The position numbers were made by a program, and so were the translations under genes. Of a stretch of 64,000 nt of DNA, positions 1 to 8,448 are shown in pieces. The notes below the pieces were generated by a model. The model was not told where the DNA came from. It ran no database searches and saw nothing but the letters and a program-made list of their open reading frames with translations. Each line of letters starts with the position of its first letter. Position 1 is the stretch's first letter. Source of the stretch: Microbulbifer sp. HZ11. Its GTDB lineage: Bacteria; Pseudomonadota; Gammaproteobacteria; Pseudomonadales; Cellvibrionaceae. The DNA lies in contig NZ_JELR01000005.1 of NCBI RefSeq assembly GCF_000708675.1, positions 248,001 to 312,000 of the forward strand, written 5' to 3'.

Positions 1-162
1 AACCCAAAGGTGGATCACCCGCGCTGGTCCCAGGCCAGCGAGCGGTTTATTGGCCCGGGCGGTCTATTCGCGGTGAAGCGACAGCCGACCCTGCCGTTTA
101 ATGGCTACGCAGAAGAGGTCGCATCCCTGTACAGCAATATGGATCTGAGGAAGTTTTACTAG
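1..162 (+). CDS. msrP: MsrP (YedY) methionine sulfoxide reductase catalytic subunit, C-terminal end
   Basis: Only the last 53 codons are present; the reading frame is open from base 1 to TAG at 160-162. The C-terminus ([16 protein letters not shown], then [16 protein letters not shown] and MDLRKFY) matches my recollection of the end of MsrP, the periplasmic molybdopterin oxidoreductase that repairs oxidised methionines. The stop overlaps the GTG start of msrQ by one base (TAGTG), so the pair is translationally coupled. The molybdopterin-binding part and Tat signal lie outside the window, so the call rests on the tail plus the msrQ partner. Confidence 0.85.
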   Translation, partial: NPKVDHPRWSQASERFIGPGGLFAVKRQPTLPFNGYAEEVASLYSNMDLRKFY

Positions 163-773
163 TGACGGGGCAGTGGAAAAAGCCCGCTGCCTCCGGCCTG
201 CAGGTCGCCGTGCATATAGGCGCTTTGCTGCCGCTGCTGTGGCTGATTGTCGCCATCAATCAGGGGCGTCTCGGCGGCGATCCGGTCAAGGAGCTGATTC
301 ACTACCTGGGTATGGGCACTATTCGCCTGCTGCTGCTTACCCTGCTGGTTTCGCCAATGGCAAAAACGCTGCACTTCGGCCAGCTGAATCGATTGCGCCG
401 CCCTCTCGGGCTCTGGTGTTTTGCCTGGGCCACCCTGCACTTTACCGCCTGGCTGGCACTGGATCTTGGTCTCGACTGGTCACTGATCGGTGCGGAGCTG
501 ATCAAGCGCAGCTATATTTTGCTGGGCTTTTTTGCCTGGCTGATTCTGCTGGCACTGGCGGTAACCTCCGTTCCCGCGCTGCTCAAAAAAATGGGGCGCA
601 ACTGGAAGAAGCTGCACGGCCTGCTCTACCTTGTGGTGGTTCTGGCCTGCTGGCATTTCTGGTGGTCGGTAAAAAGTGGCTGGATCGAGCCGGCCATCTA
701 CGCGGCGGTGGCACTGGCGCTGATGGCCTGGCGACGCCAGACCGTGGTGCGGTGGGTGAAAAGCTTCCGCTAA
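162..773 (+). CDS. msrQ: MsrQ (YedZ) heme-binding membrane subunit of the MsrPQ system
   Basis: This 203-residue integral membrane protein passes electrons from the quinone pool or flavin to periplasmic MsrP. About six hydrophobic segments are visible. His93 (ATLHFT), His152 (KKLHGLLY) and His165 (CWHFWW) fall where the family has its heme-ligating histidines, and the RRPLGL motif after the second helix is typical. The start is GTG at 162, overlapping the msrP stop by one base. The stop lies seven bases from the stop of convergent pstB, leaving almost no room for a terminator. Confidence 0.95.
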   Translation: MTGQWKKPAASGLQVAVHIGALLPLLWLIVAINQGRLGGDPVKELIHYLGMGTIRLLLLTLLVSPMAKTLHFGQLNRLRRPLGLWCFAWATLHFTAWLALDLGLDWSLIGAELIKRSYILLGFFAWLILLALAVTSVPALLKKMGRNWKKLHGLLYLVVVLACWHFWWSVKSGWIEPAIYAAVALALMAWRRQTVVRWVKSFR

Positions 774-780
774 TTACACG

Positions 781-1593
781 TCAGCTGAATTCGCCGGAGA
801 TATATTCCTTGGTCAGGGTCTGCTGCGGATTCTCAAATACCTGCTCGGTATTACCCATCTCGACCAGATAGCCGGTGCGTCCGCCCTGGGAGATATCCAC
901 AGAGAAGAATGCCGTGTTGTCCGCCACGCGCATGGCCTGCTGCATATTGTGGGTAACAATGGCGACGGTGTAGCGGTTTTTCAGTTCGAGCATCAGCTCT
1001 TCGATCTGGCGAGTGGCGATGGGGTCAAGAGCAGAGCAGGGCTCGTCCATCAACAGCACCTCCGGCTCCGAGGCAATGGCGCGGGCAATGCACAGGCGCT
1101 GTTGCTGTCCACCGGACAGCGATAGACCGCTGGCCTTCAGTTTGTCCTTCACCTCATCCCACAGGGCCGCGCGCTTCAGTGCCTTCTCGACCTTCTTGTC
1201 CATGTCCCCCTTGAACTTGTTCAGCTTGAGACCGAAGGCCACATTTTCGTAAATACTCATGGAGAAAGGGTTCGGCTGCTGAAACACCATGCCGATATAG
1301 CGGCGTACCACCACCGGATCGACATCCTTGGCATAAATATCCTGACCGTGATAGCGCACCTGGCCTTCAAAGCGGAATGTCTGAATCAGGTCGTTCATCC
1401 GGTTCAGGCAGCGCAACACCGTGCTTTTGCCGCAGCCAGAGGGTCCGATAAAGCCGGTAATCTTTTTTTGCTCAATGGGGATTTTGCTGTCCCGCACGGC
1501 GAGAAAGTCACCGTAGTGAATTTTGTCGATCTGGCAATCGATAACGGTTTCCGAGGGCGCCGTGTCGGCGGCTTGACTGCGAGGTAGGCTCAT
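781..1593 (-). CDS. pstB: Phosphate ABC transporter ATP-binding protein PstB
   Basis: This 270-residue ATPase powers the PstSCAB high-affinity phosphate importer on the cytoplasmic face. Walker [10 protein letters not shown] is at about residues 50-58, the ABC signature LSGGQ at 159-163 and Walker B LLMDEP at 180-185. I chose the ATG at 1593, eight bases after the pstA stop; a longer frame to 1683 would run into pstA coding sequence and adds residues unlike PstB. It is the last gene of pstS-pstC-pstA-pstB. The phoU gene that often follows is absent here, as msrQ converges directly on it. Confidence 0.96.
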   Translation of the reverse strand: MSLPRSQAADTAPSETVIDCQIDKIHYGDFLAVRDSKIPIEQKKITGFIGPSGCGKSTVLRCLNRMNDLIQTFRFEGQVRYHGQDIYAKDVDPVVVRRYIGMVFQQPNPFSMSIYENVAFGLKLNKFKGDMDKKVEKALKRAALWDEVKDKLKASGLSLSGGQQQRLCIARAIASEPEVLLMDEPCSALDPIATRQIEELMLELKNRYTVAIVTHNMQQAMRVADNTAFFSVDISQGGRTGYLVEMGNTEQVFENPQQTLTKEYISGEFS

Positions 1594-1601
1594 TTCCGTG
1601 C

Positions 1602-2507
1602 TCAGTTTTTCTTGCGGCTGATTGCGCGGGCAAATAAATTGAAAATCAATACGATGATCACCAGTACCAGTGACGCGGTCCACGCCAGCTCGATCTGGTT
1701 GTCAAAGGGCATTCCCGAAAAGTTGTAGATCAGCACCGACAGTGAGGCGGTGGGTTCATTCATATGGGAAAGGTAATAGTTGCTGAACAGGGCGGTAAAC
1801 AGTAGCGGCGCTGACTCGCCGGCTGCGCCGGCCACTGCCAGCATGACGCCGGTCATGATGCCGGGCAGCGCCGTGGGCAGGGTAATTTTCCACATCACCT
1901 GTGTGGGGGTGCAGCCCATACCATAGGCGGCGTCGGTCATGCGTTTGGGGACCTGGCCGAGGGCTTCTTCGGCGGCGATGATAATGGTGGGCAGCATCAG
2001 CACCGCAAGTGCGACACCACCGGCCAGTGCCGAGTAGCCAAATTTGATGACCAGTACCGCATACACAAACACACCGGAAAGTATCGACGGGAACCCGGTG
2101 AGTACCTTGGCGGTAAAGTGGGCCCCACGGGCAAGCTTGCTTTCTTTGCCCAGTATTTTGATCGAGATGGCGGTGAGTATACCCATGGGAACCGCGATGG
2201 TACTGGCGATAGCTACCATGACCAGAGTGCCGATAATTGCGGGGCCGATTCCGCCGCCCATTTCGAACCCCGCCGGAGGCAACTCGGTAAGCACCGGTAG
2301 GAGCTCACTGAACAGTCGCGCACCGCCGTGTTTCAGCAGCATATAGATAATGGACAGCAGCGGAATGGCAGCGATCAGGGCCAGCAGCCACACCATACCG
2401 CTGAACACGCTGTTGCCGAGGGAGCGGCTCTCGAAGGGTTCGCGCTTGAGATTGAGGCCTTTCCAGCCTTCCTTGCGCAGCTGTTTGGGCGTCTTCAGGT
2501 CCTTCAC
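1602..2507 (-). CDS. pstA: Phosphate ABC transporter permease PstA
   Basis: This is a 301-residue inner-membrane permease of the PstSCAB phosphate importer. Six or so transmembrane segments follow a charged cytoplasmic N-terminus ([19 protein letters not shown]). The EAxxG coupling-loop region appears as [20 protein letters not shown], which docks with PstB. The ATG at 2507 overlaps the pstC stop by four bases (ATGA type), indicating translational coupling, and pstB begins eight bases downstream. Length and hydropathy are normal for the family. Confidence 0.96.
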   Translation of the reverse strand: MKDLKTPKQLRKEGWKGLNLKREPFESRSLGNSVFSGMVWLLALIAAIPLLSIIYMLLKHGGARLFSELLPVLTELPPAGFEMGGGIGPAIIGTLVMVAIASTIAVPMGILTAISIKILGKESKLARGAHFTAKVLTGFPSILSGVFVYAVLVIKFGYSALAGGVALAVLMLPTIIIAAEEALGQVPKRMTDAAYGMGCTPTQVMWKITLPTALPGIMTGVMLAVAGAAGESAPLLFTALFSNYYLSHMNEPTASLSVLIYNFSGMPFDNQIELAWTASLVLVIIVLIFNLFARAISRKKN

Positions 2508-3478
2508 TTGCTGCCCTCGAATTTACGCATGGTGAGCTGCTGGATATACAGGCCTCCGAGGTTGACCAGGAAAGTGATCAGCAGCAGCACCAGCGCCGCG
2601 TACATCAGTGCCTGTACTTCCACGCCGCCCGCTTCGGGGAAACTGGAAGCCATCAGCGATGCCAGGGTGTTGGCAGGAGAAAACCACGACAGGCTGATCT
2701 GGTTACTGTTGCCGATCAGCATGGCCAGGGCCATGGTTTCGCCGAGAGCGCGGCCAAAGCCAAGCACCAGTGCAGCGAGTAACCCGGATGACGCGGTAGG
2801 CAGCAGTACCTTGAAGATCGCTTCTGCACGGGTAGTGCCCATACCGTAAGTCGCTTCTTTGACTTTTGCCGGGATCTGGCGGAACGCATCCACAGAGATG
2901 GCGGCGACGGTAGGCAGAATCATCACCGCCAGAACCAGTGCCGCCGGCGCCATACCGGGGCCACTCAGTTCCGTACTGAAAAACGGGAACCAGCCAAAGT
3001 GTTCGTGCAGCCAGTGCGCCACCGGGCGCAGTAGGGGAATCAGCACATAGATACCCCATAGACCGTATACCACCGAGGGAATGGCCGCGAGTAATTCCAC
3101 CGTCAGGCGAAAGACACTGGCAATCTTGGCGTGAATGAAATCCTGGGTAAGAAAAATGGCAATGGTCACGCCGAGGATACCGCCCCAGATCAATGCCAGG
3201 ATGGAGCTGTACAGGGTGCCCCAGACTTCGGGTAGGACGGCAAACTGCTGTTTATTCACATCCCAGGTGGTGCCGGTAAGAAATCCGAAGCCATATTTTT
3301 CCATGGCGGGGATAGCCTGTTTGCCGATCATCCACAGGATAAACAGGATCAGTAGAATAATGGACCAGGCGCAGGCAATGGAGAAAAAGCGAAAGCCCAC
3401 ATCTCCGTATATTTCACTATTGCCCGGAGGGCGAGTAATGCCCTTGCCGATTTTTTCTTTGAATAGCGCTCTGGACAT
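2504..3478 (-). CDS. pstC: Phosphate ABC transporter permease PstC
   Basis: This is a 324-residue permease, the partner of PstA. It shows hydrophobic helices, an ELLAAIPSVVYGLWG segment characteristic of PstC, the coupling loop KEATYGMGTTRAEAIFKVLLP, and LGFGRALGETMA near the C-terminal third. I prefer ATG 3478 (MSRALFKEK); a TTG 36 bases upstream at 3514 is in frame but would enter the hairpin-flanking leader. Neither start has a clear Shine-Dalgarno sequence. It follows pstS after a 116-base gap holding a stem-loop, and overlaps pstA by four bases. Confidence 0.93.
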   Translation of the reverse strand: MSRALFKEKIGKGITRPPGNSEIYGDVGFRFFSIACAWSIILLILFILWMIGKQAIPAMEKYGFGFLTGTTWDVNKQQFAVLPEVWGTLYSSILALIWGGILGVTIAIFLTQDFIHAKIASVFRLTVELLAAIPSVVYGLWGIYVLIPLLRPVAHWLHEHFGWFPFFSTELSGPGMAPAALVLAVMILPTVAAISVDAFRQIPAKVKEATYGMGTTRAEAIFKVLLPTASSGLLAALVLGFGRALGETMALAMLIGNSNQISLSWFSPANTLASLMASSFPEAGGVEVQALMYAALVLLLITFLVNLGGLYIQQLTMRKFEGSK

Positions 3479-3521
3479 GCCGGATTCTGGAGCTCTGAAT
3501 ATTAAATGGTTCAATAAATAG

Positions 3522-3555
3522 AATGCCCCGGCCGGTCTGTCCGGAACGGGGCATT
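3522..3555 (-). promoter_or_regulatory. pstS-pstC intercistronic stem-loop
   Basis: A perfect 9-bp inverted repeat (AATGCCCCG / CGGGGCATT) with a 16-base loop lies between pstS and pstC. On the minus-strand transcript it is followed by CTATTTATT, too interrupted for a strong terminator. Partial termination or 3'-end protection would give more binding protein than permease, as is common in binding-protein transporters. The structure is seen; the function is inferred. Confidence 0.55.
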
Positions 3556-3594
3556 AGCTGTTTCTCATTGTGGCAGATGTTTATGTAGCCACTA

Positions 3595-4734
3595 TTACTG
3601 GATGTGCTTTGCGGCTTCGCGCACTTTCGCGCGTACATTTTGCGGCAGCGGAATGTAGCCGAGGCTATCGGCCTGGTCCTGAGCCTCATCACTCAGCATA
3701 TATTCCACCAGTTTTTGCATCGCCGCGGCTTTCTCGTCGTCCTGATCGGCGTAAACCAGTAACCAGGTAAAGCTGGCGATGGGGTACGCATTTGCACCTT
3801 CGGGATCGTTTACCCAGACAATCAGGTTTGGAATCTCGGTACCCGGGAGCGTAGCCTGTGGGAATTTGGCGCTGGCCAATGCGGCGACGCCAGCTTCCGG
3901 CCCAGGGGATACGAACGCACCGGCCTTGTTCTGCAACTGGGCTACCGGCAGGCCGGTTAACTTGGCAAAGCCATACTCGACATAGCCGATGGCTCCAGGG
4001 GTCTGTTTTATTTGCGCCGCAATACCATCATTCTTCGGTGCTTTGACGAAGTTGGCACTGTTCGGCCAGTTGGGCGCCTTCGCCTGTCCTACGGCGGATT
4101 TGAAATCGGCATTGACGGCACTCAGGTGACCGGTAAATACGTAGGAGGTACCGGAAGAGTCCGAGCGGGTAACTACGGTGATCTTCGTATCGGGAAGTTC
4201 GACGCCGGGGTTGGCCGCAGCGATCTTCGGGTCATTCCAGCGGTCGATTTTGCCGAGGAATATATCCGGATACACATCCCGGGGCAGTTTCAGTTCACTG
4301 ACACCCTGAAGATTGTAAGCCAGTACCACTTCGCCCGCGGTCATCGGCAGTAGCACCGCGCCCTTCTGTACCTTGGCTATTTCATCTTCTTTCATTGCGG
4401 CATCGGATGCGGCGAAATCCACCACGCCGTTAATGAAGTCCTGAATGCCCGCTCCACTTCCCTTGGCCTGGTAATCCACGCGAATCCCACCTTCTTTGCG
4501 CGAGAAGTCCTTGAACCACTTGGAGTAAATGGGGAAGGGGAAACTGGCACCGGAACCGTTGAGTTGCACATTACCGCCACTGGAAGATCCATCCCCACCC
4601 CTGGAATCCGAGCTGCTTTTACCATCGGAGGAACCACCGGAGCAGGCAGTAATCATCGTCGCGGTAAGAAGTATTCCGGTGCCAGCGCACAGCGCGCGAT
4701 TGAAGCGTTTCAGGAATGACAGCGTGAACATCAT
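3595..4734 (-). CDS. pstS: Phosphate-binding lipoprotein PstS
   Basis: This is a 379-residue phosphate-binding protein of the Pst importer. The start at 4734 (MMFTLSF) is preceded by AAAAGG six bases away; 29 further in-frame codons upstream look non-coding. The N-terminus is a lipoprotein signal ending ITAC, with Cys31 as lipidation site, then a Ser/Gly-rich linker to about residue 56. Phosphate-site residues of the family are visible: GSGASFPFP (62-68), SD at 110-111 and RSDSSGT at 190-196, including the Arg-x-Asp pair. PEGANAYPIASFTW near the C-terminus is also typical. It heads the pst operon and faces a paralogue across a 309-base gap. Confidence 0.96.
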   Translation of the reverse strand: MMFTLSFLKRFNRALCAGTGILLTATMITACSGGSSDGKSSSDSRGGDGSSSGGNVQLNGSGASFPFPIYSKWFKDFSRKEGGIRVDYQAKGSGAGIQDFINGVVDFAASDAAMKEDEIAKVQKGAVLLPMTAGEVVLAYNLQGVSELKLPRDVYPDIFLGKIDRWNDPKIAAANPGVELPDTKITVVTRSDSSGTSYVFTGHLSAVNADFKSAVGQAKAPNWPNSANFVKAPKNDGIAAQIKQTPGAIGYVEYGFAKLTGLPVAQLQNKAGAFVSPGPEAGVAALASAKFPQATLPGTEIPNLIVWVNDPEGANAYPIASFTWLLVYADQDDEKAAAMQKLVEYMLSDEAQDQADSLGYIPLPQNVRAKVREAAKHIQ

Positions 4735-5043
4735 GCTAGGCCTTTTGGTGAATGTGGATAGCATCCGTGAACAGAGCCACGTCAGGTGGATTCGTGCGAC
4801 ATGAGACGGAATAGAGCGCACACCCGTAGATACTAGTTAAACCAGCGTGCAAGGTGCACAAAGATTGTTGCAAGTTTGTGAACTTGTACAGGGATGCCAA
4901 TTTAACCGTCAATTGTTACCGCGGTATGACCGATTTATTGCGGGCATTTGATTTTGCTGGTGATACGGATTGGATTTGCCTGTCCAGGCTCAGGCCTTTG
5001 CTATACAGAGTGCTGACGAAAGAGAAATATAAATGGTACCCGG
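4735..5043. promoter_or_regulatory. Divergent intergenic region between pstS and its paralogue
   Basis: This 309-base, relatively A+T-rich gap must hold both divergent promoters. At 4871-4886 is a perfect 6-bp inverted repeat with a four-base loop (CAAGTT TGTG AACTTG), operator-like in size. On the minus strand the stretch AGTTCAC AAAC TTGCAAC over the same place has the 7+4+7 spacing of a Pho box but only partial base matches. I found no convincing -10/-35 pair and no gene. Confidence 0.35.
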
Positions 5044-6171
5044 ATGAACGAGCGTGGAAAGGTGGCTCCCAATCGTACGTTGCGTCTGATATTACTGATG
5101 GCTTTTCTCGCTGTATTGATCGCGGCGGGTATTTCGCTGTTCAAGGATATCTCGCAGGGAAGGCACGATGACGATATGGATGGGCGTGCCCGCGTTGTAG
5201 GTGCCGGAGCAAGCTTTCCCGCGCCACTTTACGAGCGCTGGTTCAAGGAACTCTACAGCAGAGACCAGAAATATCAGGTGGATTATCAGAGCGTGGGTAG
5301 CGCGGCTGGTATCACCAATTTCCTCCAGGGTCGGGTAGATTTCGCCGGCTCCGATTATCCGCTGGAAGATGCGAGTACAGCGCGGCTGGATGGCGGTGTG
5401 CTGCAGCTACCCATGGCCGCCGGCGCAATTGTATTTATCTACAATCTGGAGGGAGTGGCGGAGCTGAAGCTCTCCCGCGATGTGCTGGCAAAAATACTGC
5501 TTGGCGAGATTCGCCGCTGGAATGATCCACAGGTGCAAAAAAATAACCCTGAAGCAGACCTGCCGGACCAGAAAATAACGCTTGTGGCACGCGCCGAAGC
5601 CAGTGGCACGACGCTGCATATGAGCAGGCACATCGAGGCGTATAGTAAGTCTTTTGCTGAAAGAATTGGCGCGTCGAAAGATCCGCAGTGGCCATCTGAG
5701 CTGAAAGAAAGCGGAAGCCTGATACGCGCGCGAGGCAATGCCGGTATCGCCAGAATGGTGGGTTCGGTGCCCGGTGCGATCGGCTACGTGCAGTACGCCT
5801 ATGCGGAAAATTCCAAACTCCCCATGGCATTGCTGGAAAATCGCGCTGGCAATATGGTCGCGCCTGGGCCGGCGAGCTTCCAGTCCGCACTGGTCAGTTT
5901 CGAAGGGCGGCTTACCAGGCAGAACATTGCCGACCCCGAAGGGGTAAACGGGTATCCGATTATCAGCTTCTCCTGGCTGATTATGCGCAAATCCTACCGC
6001 AACCCGGATGTGTACCCGGTAATGAGTGCGATGATTCACTACGGCCTGGGTGAGGGCCAGGAAGTCGTGGAGGAGATGGGCTACATCCCCTTTCCGGAAA
6101 GTGGCCGCAGGAAACTTCTCGAGTATTTCGATTCCCGCGGCGCCAGCGGGCCGCTACCCCAGCCGCAATAA
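5044..6171 (+). CDS. PstS-family phosphate-binding protein with N-terminal membrane anchor
   Basis: This 375-residue paralogue of the neighbouring PstS shares GAGASFPAP, DYQSVGSAAGI, VDFAGSD, LPMAAG, LKLSRDV, RRWNDP and PEGVNGYPIISFSW. Unlike PstS it has no lipobox: residues 13-33 are a single hydrophobic helix after a basic start, with no obvious signal-peptidase site, suggesting an uncleaved anchor exposing the domain to the periplasm. The phosphate-contact motif reads RAEASGT (183-189), so the usual Asp is Glu185. It is divergent from pstS and convergent with phoX. It could be an alternative binding protein or a sensor; transport through PstCAB is not shown by the sequence. Confidence 0.85.
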   Translation: MNERGKVAPNRTLRLILLMAFLAVLIAAGISLFKDISQGRHDDDMDGRARVVGAGASFPAPLYERWFKELYSRDQKYQVDYQSVGSAAGITNFLQGRVDFAGSDYPLEDASTARLDGGVLQLPMAAGAIVFIYNLEGVAELKLSRDVLAKILLGEIRRWNDPQVQKNNPEADLPDQKITLVARAEASGTTLHMSRHIEAYSKSFAERIGASKDPQWPSELKESGSLIRARGNAGIARMVGSVPGAIGYVQYAYAENSKLPMALLENRAGNMVAPGPASFQSALVSFEGRLTRQNIADPEGVNGYPIISFSWLIMRKSYRNPDVYPVMSAMIHYGLGEGQEVVEEMGYIPFPESGRRKLLEYFDSRGASGPLPQPQ

Positions 6172-6217
6172 TGCGCCACAGCGGTCGCTGCCCGTGAGCT
6201 GACTGCGCATGGACGGT

Positions 6218-8173
6218 TCAGCTGCCGACGCTGCCCCCGTCGTTGCGGCGGATCGCAAGCACCGATGGACGCGGCGGCAGTTTGGGATCGTTGTCCGGCC
6301 AGCGGTGCAGGGGGTTGTCGAAGGTAGAATTGTCCGCATCCGCTGGGTGTTGTACCGCGACGAACAGGGTTTTTCCGTCTGGAGTGAATTCGGGGCCGCA
6401 GATTTCAGCGCCTACCGGGCAACCGAAAAAGTGCTTCGGCGCTGCGCGCAGCTCACCTTCCGTTGCCATGGCCCAGAGGCCATCGTGAAAGCCGAAATCT
6501 TCGCAGCCGTCTGTCGCGATCCACATGTTTCCCCGTTGATCAAAGGCGACATTGTCCGGGTTGGCAAACCAGCCATGGGCGGAGATATTGCCCGCTTGCT
6601 GTTGACCATAGGCGCCGCGTTCTGCCGGGTCTTCCGCATTGGGGTTACCGCCCAGTAGAAAGGTGTTCCACTGAAAGGTATCACTGGAGTGGTCGCGCAA
6701 CCCACTGCGCCCGGGCGGCACGATTTCCAGCACGTGGCCGGCGGTATTGCGCGCGCGCGGGTTGGCCGGATTTTCATCTCCGGGCTTACGCTTTTTGTTT
6801 TTGGTGAGCATGACATAGGTGCAGTCATTCACCGGGTTGGTCTCGACATCTTCCGGGCGGTCCATGGGGGTGGCCCCCATCAGCCTGGCAGCGCGGCGGC
6901 AGTCGATCAGTACATCCGCCTGATTGCGGAAGCCATTCTCCGGTGTGAGTGGGCCCTGCCCAAAAACCAGCGGCAGCCAGGTACCGACGCCACCTTCCTT
7001 GAACTGGCCAGCGTACAGCGTGCCGTCGGTCAGCAGTTTACGGTTGTGGGTGTTTTCCCCAGCGCGGTAAACATCGCTGGAGACGAAGCGGTACACAAAC
7101 TGGTGTTCGTCGTCATCGCCGCCGTAAGCCACTATGGGCTCGCCGGGCTTGCTTACCACGGTAAAGCCTTCGTGTTCAAAACGACCGAGACCGGTCAGCT
7201 TGCGGGGCTTGGACTCCGGATCATAGGGGTCGTATTCCACCATCCAGCCGAAGCGATTGGGCTCGTTGGGTTCCACTGTGATATCAAAGCGGCGATCGTA
7301 GTCACCCCAATTGCGGTTACCTTCCTCGATACCGAACCCGTGGTGATTACGCGCTTCTACCTCATCCGCCACATTGTCGGGGTCGCCCTGAAAGGCGCCG
7401 CCAAAGCCTTCTTCGGCAATCAGCACCGTCCCCCAGGGTGTTTTTCCGCCAGCGCAGTTACCCACAGTGCCGTACACCTGAGTGCCGCTGGGGTCTTCAC
7501 TGGTTTGCAGGCGCTTATCGCCGGCGGCGGCACCGACGATATCCATCGCAGTGGTCAGGGTAATGCGTCGGTTGTAGGGGCTGCCCAGTACCGGCTGCCA
7601 GCCCTGCGCGGTCAGCTCGATCTCTACCACGCTGTGTCCACAGGCCTGTTGTTCGATGGCGATGTGCGCATCACTGGTGCCTCGGACCGAACTGTCTTCC
7701 GTATAGCCAGCAAACATCAGGTGCGGCTGGGTGTACTCGTGGTTGACACACAGCAGGCCGCGCTCGCTGTTGCTGCTCAGGCTGTGCTTGTCGCCTTCGC
7801 CGGGTGCGGCGTCCGCGGCCAGAGGCATAAACGCGATGAAATCATTGTTGTATCCGAAACGGCGCGACTGTTCTCTCGCGTCGAGCTTGTCCGGGGTGAA
7901 AGCTTCTGCAAACGCGTCCAATGGATCGCCCCAGCGCAGCAGCAGATCGGCGCTGTAGCCCTCCGGCAGGTGATGTTTGAAATCCAGTGCGTGAGGGATC
8001 TCTTTGAAACTGAGGTTTTCACTGCCTCGGTTATTGGTTTCTGTGCCGCAACCGGGAAGCAGAGATGCGCCGGTGGTGGCCGCGGTGGCGGCGCCAAGGG
8101 CCTTGAACAGGGTGCGACGCGTCAGGCTGGCGGGCTGCTCCTTGGAAATGACTTCTTCTTTGTGGCTTGTCAT
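6218..8173 (-). CDS. phoX: PhoX-family (DUF839) alkaline phosphatase
   Basis: This is a 651-residue member of the PhoX family, calcium/iron-dependent phosphatases that release phosphate from organic esters outside the cytoplasm. The N-terminus has a twin-arginine motif (LTRRTLFK, Arg19-Arg20) and a hydrophobic stretch ending LLPGC, so Tat export, possibly with lipidation at Cys42, is likely. VNHEYT (143-148) and the block GNCAGGKTPWGTVLIAEE (238-255) are hallmark PhoX sequences. The ATG at 8173 has GGTGA about 10 bases upstream. It is transcribed divergently from the TonB receptor and sits within a phosphate island, which fits Pho control. Substrate range cannot be read from sequence. Confidence 0.93.
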   Translation of the reverse strand: MTSHKEEVISKEQPASLTRRTLFKALGAATAATTGASLLPGCGTETNNRGSENLSFKEIPHALDFKHHLPEGYSADLLLRWGDPLDAFAEAFTPDKLDAREQSRRFGYNNDFIAFMPLAADAAPGEGDKHSLSSNSERGLLCVNHEYTQPHLMFAGYTEDSSVRGTSDAHIAIEQQACGHSVVEIELTAQGWQPVLGSPYNRRITLTTAMDIVGAAAGDKRLQTSEDPSGTQVYGTVGNCAGGKTPWGTVLIAEEGFGGAFQGDPDNVADEVEARNHHGFGIEEGNRNWGDYDRRFDITVEPNEPNRFGWMVEYDPYDPESKPRKLTGLGRFEHEGFTVVSKPGEPIVAYGGDDDEHQFVYRFVSSDVYRAGENTHNRKLLTDGTLYAGQFKEGGVGTWLPLVFGQGPLTPENGFRNQADVLIDCRRAARLMGATPMDRPEDVETNPVNDCTYVMLTKNKKRKPGDENPANPRARNTAGHVLEIVPPGRSGLRDHSSDTFQWNTFLLGGNPNAEDPAERGAYGQQQAGNISAHGWFANPDNVAFDQRGNMWIATDGCEDFGFHDGLWAMATEGELRAAPKHFFGCPVGAEICGPEFTPDGKTLFVAVQHPADADNSTFDNPLHRWPDNDPKLPPRPSVLAIRRNDGGSVGS

Positions 8174-8310
8174 AAATTATTCACCATTCAGTTCTCTTCC
8201 CCGGCAGGCCCGGGTAATCGGTCAGAAGCGTCCGCCGTACCTGCATTATCGGAGATGGTTCGCGATTTCGAAGGCAAGGTTACAGGCGCTATATGACAAA
8301 TTTAAAAAAA

Positions 8311-8328
8311 CGGTAACGCAAATTTCAC
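8311..8328 (+). promoter_or_regulatory. Weak Pho-box-like site upstream of the TonB receptor
   Basis: CGGTAAC GCAA ATTTCAC has two 7-base units in the 11-base phase of PhoB half-sites (consensus CTGTCAT), each matching five of seven. A poor -10 candidate, TAGCCT at 8339-8344, lies exactly ten bases downstream, the usual PhoB-promoter spacing. On the opposite strand a good half-site TTGTCAT occupies 8293-8299, followed ten bases later by TAACCT toward phoX. The arrangement is suggestive, not proven; the rest of the 275-base gap shows nothing clear. Confidence 0.35.
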
Positions 8329-8448
8329 ATGCCAAGTCTAGCCTGCGCGCACAAATCAACAGGCCGGACCTGGCAATGCACGTCATGACACCGGTCGACC
8401 ACTGCTTCTTGTACAAAAAATCCAATTCCTTAATGGGGACGGGGAACT

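Noticed and set aside
122..132. CATCCCTGTAC within msrP as a third copy of the intergenic repeat core
   Set aside because: It is inside conserved coding sequence (VASLYSN) and has no surrounding stems.
1594..1683. Upstream extension of pstB
   Set aside because: It overlaps the end of pstA and adds residues unlike PstB; ATG 1593 gives the usual length.
6689..8296. 535-codon frame opposite phoX
   Set aside because: It lies wholly within a well-supported PhoX gene and has no recognisable domain.
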